Source: UBA10427 sp003500135
Lineage (GTDB): Bacteria > Bacteroidota > Bacteroidia > Cytophagales > Cyclobacteriaceae
DNA: 22,179 nucleotides
Assembly: GCA_963966275.1 (NCBI GenBank)
Contig: CAWZYQ010000058.1
Span: forward strand, 1-22,179
Direction: 5' to 3'
The notes under the pieces were generated by a model, which saw only the letters and a list, made by a program, of their open reading frames with translations, was not told where the DNA came from and searched no databases. How positions within the stretch are numbered: the stretch's first letter is position 1; the number at the start of each line of letters is the position of its first letter. Below are positions 1 to 8,190 of the stretch, piece by piece. The position numbers were made by a program, and so were the translations under genes.

Positions 1-752
1 CCATTCCAAGGCACAATCTGAAAGAATGGAATGTTGGTTACGTCAGGTATTGTGGCTACAACGCCTTGTGCACCTCCATTTACCATTCCGTCAACCAAAT
101 CCCTATAAAACGAATTAAAAGTTGCTGAATCCGTTAATGGCGTCAAACCACCACTAGTGGCATAACCTAAAACATCATTATTTCCCAACCAGCAAGTGAA
201 AAATGTTGGATCAGAGGTTGCTACGTAGTCAGCATAAGTGGTCAATTCGCTTCCTGAGGGTAGCATGCGCCAGAAAAAGGGATTGGCCTGCTGCGGGTCA
301 GCGCCGTAACCGGGCGTTTTAATGTCGCTTACCCGAATGCCAGGAACACCAATATTATTAAACCCGCTTCCTGTAGCTTTCTGTAAAAAACTCGGATCAG
401 GGGCCAAAAATGCGCTATCGAATGTAAATTCACTGGCGATTAAGTCTAAACTAGCTAATCTCAAGTAACCACTTCCATTGCCGCTTACCATGGGTTGGGT
501 AAAATTGGTTTCTGCACCGGCGGCTTGTAGCTGGCCATTTATGATCGCAGGGAATGAATTCATCTGGGCTTCTTCATACAGGCCATTGTCCATAAAACCG
601 GCAGTAAGGGAGTTGCCCACTGCCACATAGTTTGAGAAATCCAGCTGTGCGCTACCCGATCCTGTGGAAGGGGCAGGTATATCAATTTCAGTATCACAGG
701 CAAAGGCAAACAAAGCAAATGCCGGAAGTATATATTTCTTTAAAATATTCAT
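1..752 (-). CDS. SGNH/GDSL hydrolase, outer-membrane or periplasmic lipoprotein (C-terminus cut by window edge)
   Basis: This gene reads leftward from an ATG at 752 and runs off the window, giving 250 codons. The N-terminus is a lipoprotein signal: a basic start, a hydrophobic run and a lipobox FAFAC with the lipidated Cys at residue 19. SGNH hydrolase blocks are visible: block I is GNSLTAG with the presumed nucleophile Ser48 (Asn replaces the Asp of GDSL, as often seen in Bacteroidota), block II is around GVPG (residues 135-138) and block III is GNND (190-193). The block V Asp/His lies beyond the edge. The family hydrolyses esters, often of lipids. It starts 23 nt after the stop of the FadL-type porin on the same strand, so the two are probably co-transcribed, and I infer that it releases fatty acids at the cell surface or in the periplasm for the porin. 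The substrate cannot be told from sequence. Confidence 0.88.
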   Translation of the reverse strand, partial: MNILKKYILPAFALFAFACDTEIDIPAPSTGSGSAQLDFSNYVAVGNSLTAGFMDNGLYEEAQMNSFPAIINGQLQAAGAETNFTQPMVSGNGSGYLRLASLDLIASEFTFDSAFLAPDPSFLQKATGSGFNNIGVPGIRVSDIKTPGYGADPQQANPFFWRMLPSGSELTTYADYVATSDPTFFTCWLGNNDVLGYATSGGLTPLTDSATFNSFYRDLVDGMVNGGAQGVVATIPDVTNIPFFQIVPWN

Positions 753-775
753 GAGTATCATTGATCTAATCTACA

Positions 776-2077
776 CTAAAATTTATACGATAATGAAAGT
801 CCCGGGATGTAAGCCCTTAACTTATAGGTGCCCGGTTGAACAGCATACGGATCGGAATTATTTCCAATCGGGTAAGTACCTGCTGCCTGAGCTTGTGCTA
901 CCGTTTGTTCTCTTTCCTGCCCCATGATATAAAGGAATGACAGGTCGATTTGGAAATTTTCAGAAACAGTGTATCCGATACCGGCAGTTAATCCTATTCG
1001 GTTGGCATCCGGTGTTTCCGGGGTCATATAACCATCTTGTACAGGTGATATGTCGTAGTACCCCCCCGCCCTGAATTGCAGCGCATTCATTTTGTATTCG
1101 CCACCGAGGTGGAATACCCAGGAATCTTCATAGTTTCTGGGCGAATTGCTGTCTGCCAGGCCAAGTGTATTGTCTTCAAAATCAATATTGAGGGATTCAT
1201 AAGCGCCCCAGCCGACATAGTCGATCTGAATACCAATTTCCAGGTTTTCGTTGGGTAAATAACCTACGCCGACATTAATAGAAGAAGGTAGTGGAAGGCT
1301 TGCGGAGAAAGTAGTGGTTGGAAATAATGCGTTAAGCGATGAAGGGATGTTTTCAAACTTCGCGTCGCCACCTTTTACTTCGGCGTCTATTCTGGACCGA
1401 TAACTCACACCAATTTGCCATTGGTTGCTGGGTTTGTAAAATATTCCAATGTTATACCCGAATCCCACGTCTGCGTTGCCATCCAATTCCACCGACGCAC
1501 GGTCTTCACCGCTAATAGGCAAAGTCCTCTGGAGGTTCACACTACCGAAATTCGCCACAAAACCGGCTCCAATAGATAGTTGGTCATTGATTTTGTAAGC
1601 TACCGTGGCCTGGGCGTAAATAGCACGAAGGGTCAATTCGTCAAGTAGGTATTTCCCGGTCCAATCTGTGCCCCATTTGACACCTGAACCAAATGGTGTA
1701 TAAGCGCCAAGGCCGAATTTCCAATTGCTATCGTCTGCGCCAAAAACACCATAGACATGAAAAGGTGTTCCCGTCGGGTTATCGGTGTTTTCAACTATGC
1801 CGGAATTTTGAACGTTATTCCAGTAGGCGATGGAATTAAATATACCATTGGCCCCCAACATTACCTGGCTTCCTTCCATAAAAGTCATGGCGCCCGGATT
1901 AAAAAACATGCTAGATGCGTCTGGACTGAGGGCAACACCTAAATTACCCATAGCCGTGGATCGGTTGCCTTGCAGCAATACCTGGTAGCCTGATGAATAG
2001 GCTGAAAAGGTATGCAGGCATATCAAAAGGCCTAAAACGAAAAGGCCTCTTCCAATTTTGTAAACATTTTGTTGCAT
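776..2077 (-). CDS. OmpP1/FadL/TodX family outer-membrane transporter
   Basis: The protein is a predicted outer-membrane beta-barrel that lets hydrophobic compounds, typically long-chain fatty acids, cross the outer membrane. I chose the ATG at 2077 (433 residues) over an upstream in-frame ATG at 2110, because the protein then begins with a basic stretch and a hydrophobic signal peptide (about residues 1-29). After cleavage comes the family pattern: a Gly-rich stretch ending in DASSMFFNPGAM, equivalent to the NPA hatch region of FadL. Many alternating aromatic beta strands follow, and the last residues are LSYKF, a terminal-Phe barrel signal. The length matches the family (about 400-480). It is first of two genes, with the SGNH lipoprotein 23 nt downstream. 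The minus-strand sequence TATATTTG (2198-2191) fits a Bacteroidota -7 element, but no clear -33 partner was seen. Confidence 0.93.
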   Translation of the reverse strand: MQQNVYKIGRGLFVLGLLICLHTFSAYSSGYQVLLQGNRSTAMGNLGVALSPDASSMFFNPGAMTFMEGSQVMLGANGIFNSIAYWNNVQNSGIVENTDNPTGTPFHVYGVFGADDSNWKFGLGAYTPFGSGVKWGTDWTGKYLLDELTLRAIYAQATVAYKINDQLSIGAGFVANFGSVNLQRTLPISGEDRASVELDGNADVGFGYNIGIFYKPSNQWQIGVSYRSRIDAEVKGGDAKFENIPSSLNALFPTTTFSASLPLPSSINVGVGYLPNENLEIGIQIDYVGWGAYESLNIDFEDNTLGLADSNSPRNYEDSWVFHLGGEYKMNALQFRAGGYYDISPVQDGYMTPETPDANRIGLTAGIGYTVSENFQIDLSFLYIMGQEREQTVAQAQAAGTYPIGNNSDPYAVQPGTYKLRAYIPGLSLSYKF

Positions 2078-2475
2078 AAAAGTTAAAGTTAAATACGTTA
2101 GTGGCTCCATTTTACTACTGGTTGTTGGAGCTGTTGTATTGCCAATAAATTAATTCTGTATCGAAAAAAACAAAAACTGTTTAACATTTTCAAATATATA
2201 CCACAAATTATTAAAAATACTGAAATAAAAAAGGAAGAAATTGGAAAACAAATGTTTTTATAAATAGCGCCGAATAAAGTTTGAATTAACACTATGTGAG
2301 ATATTTGCTGCCATGAACATTGTTTAAGTGTGTTAATTTTGAATTAGTCTTCAATTCATAGGCTTAAAGTTAAGGAATTGTTAATGTATACATGTTATCA
2401 TATCCAATACTATTGCAAAAATAAAATTAAAACCAATAATGAAAAATAGAGATCCAATTTCAATAATTCAAGCCT
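2078..2475. other. AT-rich intergenic region between GMC oxidoreductase and FadL genes
   Basis: These 398 bp hold no gene I can support. A 64-codon minus-strand frame (2292-2098) overlaps the FadL start region and looks like chance: low complexity, no recognisable domain. Visible structure includes a 9-bp inverted repeat, AATTAACAC (2284-2292) with GTGTTAATT (2330-2338) and a 37-nt spacer, and a 10-bp palindrome ATGTATACAT (2384-2393). A possible FadL -7 box lies at 2191-2198. No convincing intrinsic terminator follows the GMC oxidoreductase gene, so readthrough towards the porin gene cannot be excluded. Confidence 0.5.
2191..2198 (-). promoter_or_regulatory. Possible Bacteroidota-type -7 promoter element for the FadL gene
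   Basis: Read on the minus strand the sequence is TATATTTG, matching the Bacteroidota primary sigma factor -7 consensus TAnnTTTG. It lies about 114 nt upstream of the chosen FadL start at 2077. No good TTG/TTTG element was found at the usual distance upstream, and in DNA this AT-rich a chance match is likely. Confidence 0.25.
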
Positions 2476-4122
2476 TCAAGACTTATTGATGTGAAATGGC
2501 CATGCGTTGGTTTTTACATCTACACCTAATAGATCTTCCAGTTTTTTCTTCGAATTGCCCGGTTTGTCAGGGATTTGGTCCATGGCGTATTCCGAGAATG
2601 CCGTAATGCTTAAACTGGGGTTTACCCCTAAATTGCAAGGGATTATCGATCCATCCAGGACAAACATGTTCGGATAATTGTGCACTTCAAACTTTTCATT
2701 GACTACTCCTTCTGCGGCATTTTCCCCCATCGGGCATCCACCGAGAATATGGGCGGTCATGGGCATATTAAATAGTATTTCGGGCCATACATTTTGCGAA
2801 ATGCCATTAGTTTTTTTTGCATATCGGTGCATTACCTCCTGACCCACAGGTATATAGGCAGGTACTTTCATATTTTCATCATTAACAAAGCTCATGCGAT
2901 TGCCAAAAACCCCCTTTTTCCATTTTAGCCGCATGGCATTATCCAGCGATTGCATTACCAGGAATATGATCGAGTTGGTACCCCAGTTTTTAATATTAAA
3001 TGTGATACGCAAAAGTTTTATAGGTTGCCTGATCGCTTGCGCCACCCATTTCAGCGTACGTACCAGACCATTGCCGCTACCCACCGCCAGCGTGCCTAAT
3101 CGGCCCATTAAGCCTGAATCGTCATTGTATTTCACCACTTCGATATGAGTGTGATCGTCAGGGTTGAAATACGAACTGATGGCTACGCCATTGTTTATTT
3201 TTTCTGAAGTATTGCTTACGCCGCAAAGTGATTCGGAGTTCGTTCTGATGTTTTTGCCCAATGTATCGGAAATTGCCGTCAAAGTTTTACGGCCATATTT
3301 CTGATCGAGCAGGAGCTTCATGGTGCCTAAAACACCACCGGAAACCACCAGGCCTTTGCTTTTAAATACTTTATGTGATTTTCGGCCCCACCAGCTTGTA
3401 GAAGATTTTGTATGGATATGATAATGAGCGCCGTCATATTCAATTTTGGTTACAAGTGTCTCCGCTTTTACTTCAGCGCCATTTTTTTCAGCAAAATAGA
3501 GGTAGTTTTTGTCCAGGGTATTTTTAGCGTTATACCGACAACCCACCATACATCCTGCACATTCCACACATCCGGTGCGTTTCGGCCCAAGCCCTTTAAA
3601 GTATGGGTCTGTGGGTTTTTCAGTGTCACCGTAAAAGACTCCGACATTTACCCCACTCCACGATGATTCTTTGCCCATATCAGCGGCCACCTCCTTAAGC
3701 AGAAGGTCTTCATGGTTGAACCGGGTGTAGGGTATAGTGCCCAGCATGAACTTTGCTTTGTCGTAGTACGGTTTAAGGGCGCTTTTCCAGTCTTTAAAAT
3801 GGCCCCATACCGGGTTTTGGAAAAACTCGTCACCGGGCATCATATGTGTGTTTCCATATACCAGGCTGCCTCCACCAACACCAACACCGCTTAGAATGGT
3901 GATTTTGCGGAAAAATGTAATATTTTGAAAGCCAAAGCATCGCAATAGGGGCGCCCATAGGAACTTTTTGATGTTCCAGTCGGATTTTGGGAAATCCTTT
4001 GAACGAAACCTTTTCCCTTTTTCAATTACCAGGACATTATAGCCTTTTTCCGAAAGCCGCATGGCTGAGACGCTTCCCCCAAAACCTGATCCGATGACGA
4101 TGTAATCAAATATTTTATCCAT
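2476..4122 (-). CDS. GMC-family FAD oxidoreductase, cholesterol-oxidase-like subgroup
   Basis: A 548-residue flavoprotein of the glucose-methanol-choline oxidoreductase family. Residues 5-36 form the FAD-binding Rossmann fold with GSGFGG (11-16) and a terminal acidic VIEKG. The C-terminal part has HILGGCPMG and, further on, LDGSIIPCNLGVNPSLSITA; in bacterial cholesterol oxidase the equivalent His and Asn sit at the active site. These enzymes oxidise an alcohol, sterols in the best-studied relatives. Unusually for GMC proteins in general, there is a Cys cluster C185-x2-C188-x2-C191-x3-C195 followed by YNAKNTLDKNY, a feature I recall from ChoD-like proteins. No signal peptide is present, so it is probably cytoplasmic or membrane-associated. 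It is divergent from the acyltransferase/esterase operon (144-159 bp between starts, depending on the acyltransferase start), which supports a shared lipid role. The real substrate is unknown. Confidence 0.92.
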   Translation of the reverse strand: MDKIFDYIVIGSGFGGSVSAMRLSEKGYNVLVIEKGKRFRSKDFPKSDWNIKKFLWAPLLRCFGFQNITFFRKITILSGVGVGGGSLVYGNTHMMPGDEFFQNPVWGHFKDWKSALKPYYDKAKFMLGTIPYTRFNHEDLLLKEVAADMGKESSWSGVNVGVFYGDTEKPTDPYFKGLGPKRTGCVECAGCMVGCRYNAKNTLDKNYLYFAEKNGAEVKAETLVTKIEYDGAHYHIHTKSSTSWWGRKSHKVFKSKGLVVSGGVLGTMKLLLDQKYGRKTLTAISDTLGKNIRTNSESLCGVSNTSEKINNGVAISSYFNPDDHTHIEVVKYNDDSGLMGRLGTLAVGSGNGLVRTLKWVAQAIRQPIKLLRITFNIKNWGTNSIIFLVMQSLDNAMRLKWKKGVFGNRMSFVNDENMKVPAYIPVGQEVMHRYAKKTNGISQNVWPEILFNMPMTAHILGGCPMGENAAEGVVNEKFEVHNYPNMFVLDGSIIPCNLGVNPSLSITAFSEYAMDQIPDKPGNSKKKLEDLLGVDVKTNAWPFHINKS

Positions 4123-4281
4123 GTGTACCCTTTATTCGTTATTTTTAATATAACATTAAAATGGCAAAATAGTATGTATGCATAAAAAAATAATTGTCAT
4201 TTTAATAAAAAAACATATATTGAGATATGAAAACTTAGGTTTTTATAAGTTGATGCCTTCGTTTTTGTGAAATTTGATAAT

Positions 4282-5481
4282 ATGCCTATAATTCAGAAAG
4301 CCGTAAATAAGCCATCTAAATCATGGTATCAGGATATTTCCAGCCAGGTAGCGGGAAATCAGTATATCATCAACAGGTATTTTGATCCTGAATTTGTAGA
4401 TCAAATTAACCGGCATGTCATGGTTTATCTCAACGAAATCTACTTCAGGCCTCGTTTTATTGGTTTTGATGATTTCCCGGAACGCAATAATCCCGGAGTT
4501 CCACTTATTTTTGCCAGTAATCATTCCGGTATGGCTTTTCCCTGGGACGCCATCGTACTGGCCAGCAATACTTTTAAGCTGTTCAAATTCGATTCGAGGT
4601 GCTTCAGGCCATTGAGTTCGCCGATGCTTTCCGAATCTGCTTTGATGAACCCCTTCCTGTGCGACAATTTGTGGTATAAGTCGGGAGCCATTGATGCCAC
4701 TTTCCTCAATTTTGAAACGATGATGAACCAGTCTTCCCATAACCTGCTCATATACCCCGAAGGAGTGCCCGGGATCGGCAAAGGGTTCAATAAGCGCTAT
4801 CAGCTACAGCGCTTTTCTTCATCTTTCATTACCATGTCGCTCAAGTATAAAACTGATATTGTTCCTATACACACAGTCAATGGTGAGTTTATCAATCCGT
4901 TGGCCTACAATATTCCCTGGCTGAACCGGCTGGTCAATAAAGTAGGGATACCCTATTTGCCCCTGGGCCTGGTTACGCCTTTGTTGATTGTGGCCCCCTG
5001 GTTTTTTTATGCAGCCTTTCCGGCCCGGCTTACCTATGTGGTGGGAGAACGAATAAAACCCTACACCTGGATCAATAAGCCGGTTGAAGAGCTGACATGG
5101 GATGAATTGGTAGAAATTAAGGAGCGTGTTCATAACCTGATGCAGGATGAACTGCTGCGGGCGGTAGAAAATTATGGTAAAAGGCCGTATGAAATAGGAG
5201 GGTTGTTGAAAAAAGTATTCTCTAACCTGAAGCATTTTCCATACCCTTATCCTTTTGGATGGCCGCTTTTATTTTCTGAGTTCCATAGCAGGTTTAAGAA
5301 AAGAAAAGGAGGGGAAGTGGATATGAAGTTAGGCTTTCTTTCTTCGATCAGGATATTGTTTTCGAGATGGAAGCACCTGTATCTGTATTTGCCCGTTCTG
5401 GGGTGGTTGCCCTTGTTAAACACTGCCTATCGCGACTTTAGAAAGAGACATCGTCAAAGAATAGAAAATTTAAAAAGGTAA
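4282..5481 (+). CDS. Lysophospholipid/acylglycerol acyltransferase-like protein (PlsC superfamily, MGAT-like)
   Basis: About 400 residues of the LPLAT superfamily, which transfers acyl groups from acyl-CoA or acyl-ACP to a lipid alcohol. The first block is SNHSGMAFPWD: the catalytic His is present but the acidic residue is more distant than in classic HX4D, the pattern I associate with the MGAT/DGAT2-like branch. The second block is YPEG followed by GKGFNKRYQLQRF, which fits phosphate or acyl-donor binding, then VPIHTVNGEF. A hydrophobic stretch around LGLVTPLLIVAPWFFYAAF suggests membrane contact. I use the ATG at 4282; an in-frame GTG at 4267 would add five residues, and neither has a good Shine-Dalgarno sequence. 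The esterase gene follows after 11 nt, so the two are surely co-transcribed. A role in neutral-lipid, sterol-ester or wax-ester formation is inference. Confidence 0.85.
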   Translation: MPIIQKAVNKPSKSWYQDISSQVAGNQYIINRYFDPEFVDQINRHVMVYLNEIYFRPRFIGFDDFPERNNPGVPLIFASNHSGMAFPWDAIVLASNTFKLFKFDSRCFRPLSSPMLSESALMNPFLCDNLWYKSGAIDATFLNFETMMNQSSHNLLIYPEGVPGIGKGFNKRYQLQRFSSSFITMSLKYKTDIVPIHTVNGEFINPLAYNIPWLNRLVNKVGIPYLPLGLVTPLLIVAPWFFYAAFPARLTYVVGERIKPYTWINKPVEELTWDELVEIKERVHNLMQDELLRAVENYGKRPYEIGGLLKKVFSNLKHFPYPYPFGWPLLFSEFHSRFKKRKGGEVDMKLGFLSSIRILFSRWKHLYLYLPVLGWLPLLNTAYRDFRKRHRQRIENLKR

Positions 5482-5492
5482 TTTTTGGAATC

Positions 5493-6416
5493 ATGCCATC
5501 GTGGAAGCATAATGTGTTGAAAAATGCGCTGAATACTTTAAGCGTACCGATGTATTGGAAACTACCTCCTATCGACCACTTGCGAGGATTGCTGGAAACT
5601 TTTACCATGTTTGCCACTCTACCGTGGGGCGTTAGCAGGGGCGAGGTGGAATTTAAGGAGTTCAGGGCTGACTGGCTGGTACCCGATAAGCGAAGCGCCG
5701 AGGATGTGATTTTGTACTTGCATGGAGGTGGGTACGTGATCGGCTCACCACACAGTCACCGGGGTTTGGCCGGAAAAATAGCCAAAGATGCCGGTATGGC
5801 CTGCCTGCTGATCGACTATCGAAAAGCGCCCGAATATCCCTTCCCTTACGCACTTTATGATGCCTATAAAGCATATGAATACCTATTGGGGCAGGGTTAC
5901 GAGCCCGGTCACATTTTCATTATTGGCGATTCTGCCGGAGGTGGCTTGACGCTTTCACTATCCCTGAAGCTTAAAATGGATAAAATGCCCCTGCCCGCCG
6001 CTAATGTTCTTTTGTCACCTTATGTTGACCTGGTGAACAATGAAGACGACCGGAAGCACAATGCTAAAAACGACCGCTTCCTTGATGTATTCGAAATGAG
6101 GCGGTGGGCTGAATTGTATGCCGCTGGCCATGACCTGTCCGATCCGCTTATCTCACCTCTTTTTGGGAACCTGGCCGGCTTGCCGCCCATGCTCATTCAG
6201 GCAAGTACGAGCGAGGTTTTATATGAAGATGCCAATCGATTGTACCAAAAAGCAAAATCATTTCAGCTAGAGGTGGAGTTCCAAACCTGGCAGGGGCTCA
6301 TCCACTGGTGGCACATGTTTGGTGGTATGCCCGAAGCCAAAGAGGCTATTGATAAAATCGTGGATTATATCAAAGCGCATATCGGGAAAACCCAGCACCA
6401 GAAGATGGCGTCATAA
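5493..6416 (+). CDS. Alpha/beta hydrolase, hormone-sensitive-lipase (HSL) family esterase
   Basis: A 307-residue cytoplasmic esterase/lipase. The oxyanion-hole motif HGGG is at 77-80, the nucleophile elbow GDSAG at 145-149 with Ser147, an acidic residue in SEVLYED near Glu241, and a catalytic His in GLIHWWHMF (His271). The order and spacing fit the HSL family (bacterial family IV), and DYRKAPEYPFPYA downstream of the HGGG block is typical of it. Such enzymes cleave acyl esters of medium size; relatives include steryl-acetate and acylglycerol hydrolases. It is the second gene of an operon, 11 nt after the acyltransferase, so one enzyme may make and the other break the same ester. The sequence does not identify the substrate. 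Confidence 0.92.
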   Translation: MPSWKHNVLKNALNTLSVPMYWKLPPIDHLRGLLETFTMFATLPWGVSRGEVEFKEFRADWLVPDKRSAEDVILYLHGGGYVIGSPHSHRGLAGKIAKDAGMACLLIDYRKAPEYPFPYALYDAYKAYEYLLGQGYEPGHIFIIGDSAGGGLTLSLSLKLKMDKMPLPAANVLLSPYVDLVNNEDDRKHNAKNDRFLDVFEMRRWAELYAAGHDLSDPLISPLFGNLAGLPPMLIQASTSEVLYEDANRLYQKAKSFQLEVEFQTWQGLIHWWHMFGGMPEAKEAIDKIVDYIKAHIGKTQHQKMAS

Positions 6417-6548
6417 TGTCATTAACATTTGTTTGTCAGTATATTAACCGTCTTTTTGTCATAGATTGTTTCGGCATTCTGCCAATATTTCGTCTTTAGT
6501 GCCGTGGTATACTATTTGATCATTAAGAAGTAAAAGTTCAATCAAAAA

Positions 6549-6556
6549 AAGGAGGT
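6549..6556 (+). promoter_or_regulatory. Strong Shine-Dalgarno sequence AAGGAGGT for hsp20
   Basis: AAGGAGGT precedes the Hsp20 ATG by 4 nt (5 nt from GGAGG). It is the closest match to the anti-Shine-Dalgarno consensus seen at any start in this window; most other genes here have little or no such sequence, as expected in Bacteroidota. It fixes the start and suggests high translation. No clear promoter was identified in the 144 bp before the gene. Confidence 0.8.
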
Positions 6557-6560
6557 TTTT

Positions 6561-7016
6561 ATGACACTGATGAAAAGAAATGAAGGTTTGTTTCCAAGCA
6601 TTCCGTCGTTTTTTGATGATTTCCTCACCAAAGATATTTTTGATTGGGGAAACAGGGGAATGACACAGTATGGATATTCAACCCCCGCTGTGAACATTCT
6701 TGAAAATGATGAAAATTTTGAGGTAACCATTGCTGCGCCCGGCATGAAAAAGGATGACTTTCATGTTGAGCTCGACAATCATGTACTCACTATTTCTTCC
6801 GAAAGGGAAGAAAAACAGGAAGATAAAGACAAAGAGGGCAATTACACAAGAAGGGAATTCCGCTATGCCAGCTTCCGTCGTTCTTTCACTTTGCCTGAAA
6901 ACATTGTGGAAGCCGAAAAGATAAAAGCAAACTATGAAGACGGAATTCTGAAAATTATGATCCCTAAAAAAGAAGAAGCTAAACCGAAACCAGTTAAAAC
7001 CATCAAAATCGGATAG
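6561..7016 (+). CDS. Small heat-shock protein, Hsp20/alpha-crystallin family
   Basis: A 151-residue ATP-independent holdase chaperone. The alpha-crystallin domain spans about residues 33-140: it begins TPAVNILENDENFEV, includes APGMKKDDFHVEL and a charged beta5-beta6 loop region, and ends with the family signature YEDGILKIMIPKK. The short N-terminal arm has the usual phenylalanine-rich FPSIPSFFDDF. The C-terminus carries an IKI motif (residues 148-150) that fits the I-x-I tail used to lock oligomers. Family length is 140-160, so it is complete. It has its own Shine-Dalgarno sequence and a strong terminator directly downstream, so it is probably a single-gene transcription unit induced by protein-folding stress. 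Regulation cannot be read from the upstream region with confidence. Confidence 0.97.
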   Translation: MTLMKRNEGLFPSIPSFFDDFLTKDIFDWGNRGMTQYGYSTPAVNILENDENFEVTIAAPGMKKDDFHVELDNHVLTISSEREEKQEDKDKEGNYTRREFRYASFRRSFTLPENIVEAEKIKANYEDGILKIMIPKKEEAKPKPVKTIKIG

Positions 7017-7032
7017 TGGGTTAAAACTTTTT

Positions 7033-7070
7033 AAAAAGAGGTTGATTCGGGAGGGTCAGCCTCTTTTTTT
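7033..7070 (+). terminator. Intrinsic terminator after hsp20
   Basis: Left arm 7033-7045 (AAAAAGAGGTTGA) pairs with right arm 7056-7068 (TCAGCCTCTTTTT) over 13 bp with a single G-U pair. The loop is 10 nt, and T residues continue to 7071. It begins 16 nt after the hsp20 stop and separates this gene from the radical SAM gene. Confidence 0.88.
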
Positions 7071-7115
7071 TATGCTTCATGACCGTTTTGCTACATATTT
7101 TAGTAAATTGCTAAT

Positions 7116-8171
7116 ATGAAACACGATTACAAGGGCAGGGGGGCAAGGGTCAATCCGGTTAATCCTTTTCAAAAACTAAGTTATACCACAGATGACCACG
7201 ATGGTATTGATGAACCTTTTTTTGTGGGGGACGAAACAGTGGTTTATGAGGAAAACCCTAAAAAGATCATTTCCAAAAATGATAGTCCGGATATACCTTT
7301 TGAGTATTCGGTCAACCCCTATCAGGGTTGTGGGCATGGATGTGCCTATTGCTATGCCCGTCCCGTGCATCAATACTGGGGCTTCAACGCCGGTTATGAT
7401 TTTGAACGGCGGATCATCGTAAAGAAAAATGCAGCCCGGTTGCTGGAACATCAGTTCAACAAAAAGGATTATCGCGTATCAACCATAATGCTATCGGGCA
7501 ATACCGATTGCTACCAACCGCTAGAAAGGAATTACAAAATAACCCGTTCTTTACTTGAAGTGTTACTTAAGTACAGGCACCCCGTAGGTATTATAACCAA
7601 AAATGCTCTTATACTGCGTGATCTTGATCTCTTAAAAAAGCTGGCTGAGCACAAACTTGTACGCGTTGTGATCACCATTACTACATTAGATGAGGGGCTC
7701 AGAAGAAATTTGGAACCCCGTACATCCACTTCTTCAATAAGGCTCGATACGATCAACAAACTTTCCTCTGCGGGTATACCAACCGGTATAATGATGGCGC
7801 CGATCATTCCTTCAGTTAATGACCACGAGATAAGTGACATTCTGCCTAAAGCTTCACAGGCCGGGGCGCTTTCGGCTTCATATACCTTGCTTCGTCTCAA
7901 TGGGCCACTCCCCGAAATATTTGGTGATTGGCTTGATAAAAACATGCCTGAGCGCAAAACTAAAATATTGAATAAGGTAAAGCATATTCATGGCGGGTCA
8001 TTGAATGATCCCAACTTTGGGCAAAGGATGCGGGGAAAGGGGAATTATGCCGAGATGATCCATTCCCTATTTCAAAAGATACGACAGAAGCGCTTTTCAC
8101 ACAAAGCAATGCCCGAACTTGATGCGGATCAATTTATCAGAAAGGGCCAACTTAAATTATTTTTGATATGA
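7116..8171 (+). CDS. PA0069-family radical SAM protein (SplB-related)
   Basis: A 351-residue radical S-adenosylmethionine enzyme. The iron-sulfur cluster motif is C72-x3-C76-x2-C79 in GCGHGCAYCYARP, followed by HQYWGFNAGYDFE. The N-terminal KGRGARVNPVNPF and the YARP motif are the signature of the PA0069/Rv2578c-like group, which is distantly related to spore photoproduct lyase. A later block, MMAPIIPSVNDHE, also fits the group. No function is established for these proteins to my knowledge; the SplB resemblance has led to suggestions of DNA repair, which I do not assert. The gene is separated from hsp20 by a terminator and converges on the SulP gene with only 19 nt between stop codons and no visible intrinsic terminator there. 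Confidence 0.93.
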   Translation: MKHDYKGRGARVNPVNPFQKLSYTTDDHDGIDEPFFVGDETVVYEENPKKIISKNDSPDIPFEYSVNPYQGCGHGCAYCYARPVHQYWGFNAGYDFERRIIVKKNAARLLEHQFNKKDYRVSTIMLSGNTDCYQPLERNYKITRSLLEVLLKYRHPVGIITKNALILRDLDLLKKLAEHKLVRVVITITTLDEGLRRNLEPRTSTSSIRLDTINKLSSAGIPTGIMMAPIIPSVNDHEISDILPKASQAGALSASYTLLRLNGPLPEIFGDWLDKNMPERKTKILNKVKHIHGGSLNDPNFGQRMRGKGNYAEMIHSLFQKIRQKRFSHKAMPELDADQFIRKGQLKLFLI

Positions 8172-8190
8172 TGTAAGCATTTGCGCGGCG

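Noticed and set aside
2098..2292. 64-codon minus-strand open frame upstream of the FadL gene
   Set aside because: Hydrophobic, low-complexity translation of AT-rich DNA, no ribosome binding site or family; overlaps the FadL leader.
4177..4184. TATGCATA palindrome in the divergent region between GMC and acyltransferase genes
   Set aside because: Only 8 bp in very AT-rich DNA; too short to call an operator.
4321..5235. Antisense frames of 138-139 codons within the acyltransferase gene
   Set aside because: Plus strand carries NHSG and YPEG motifs of a known family; antisense frames have no recognisable features.
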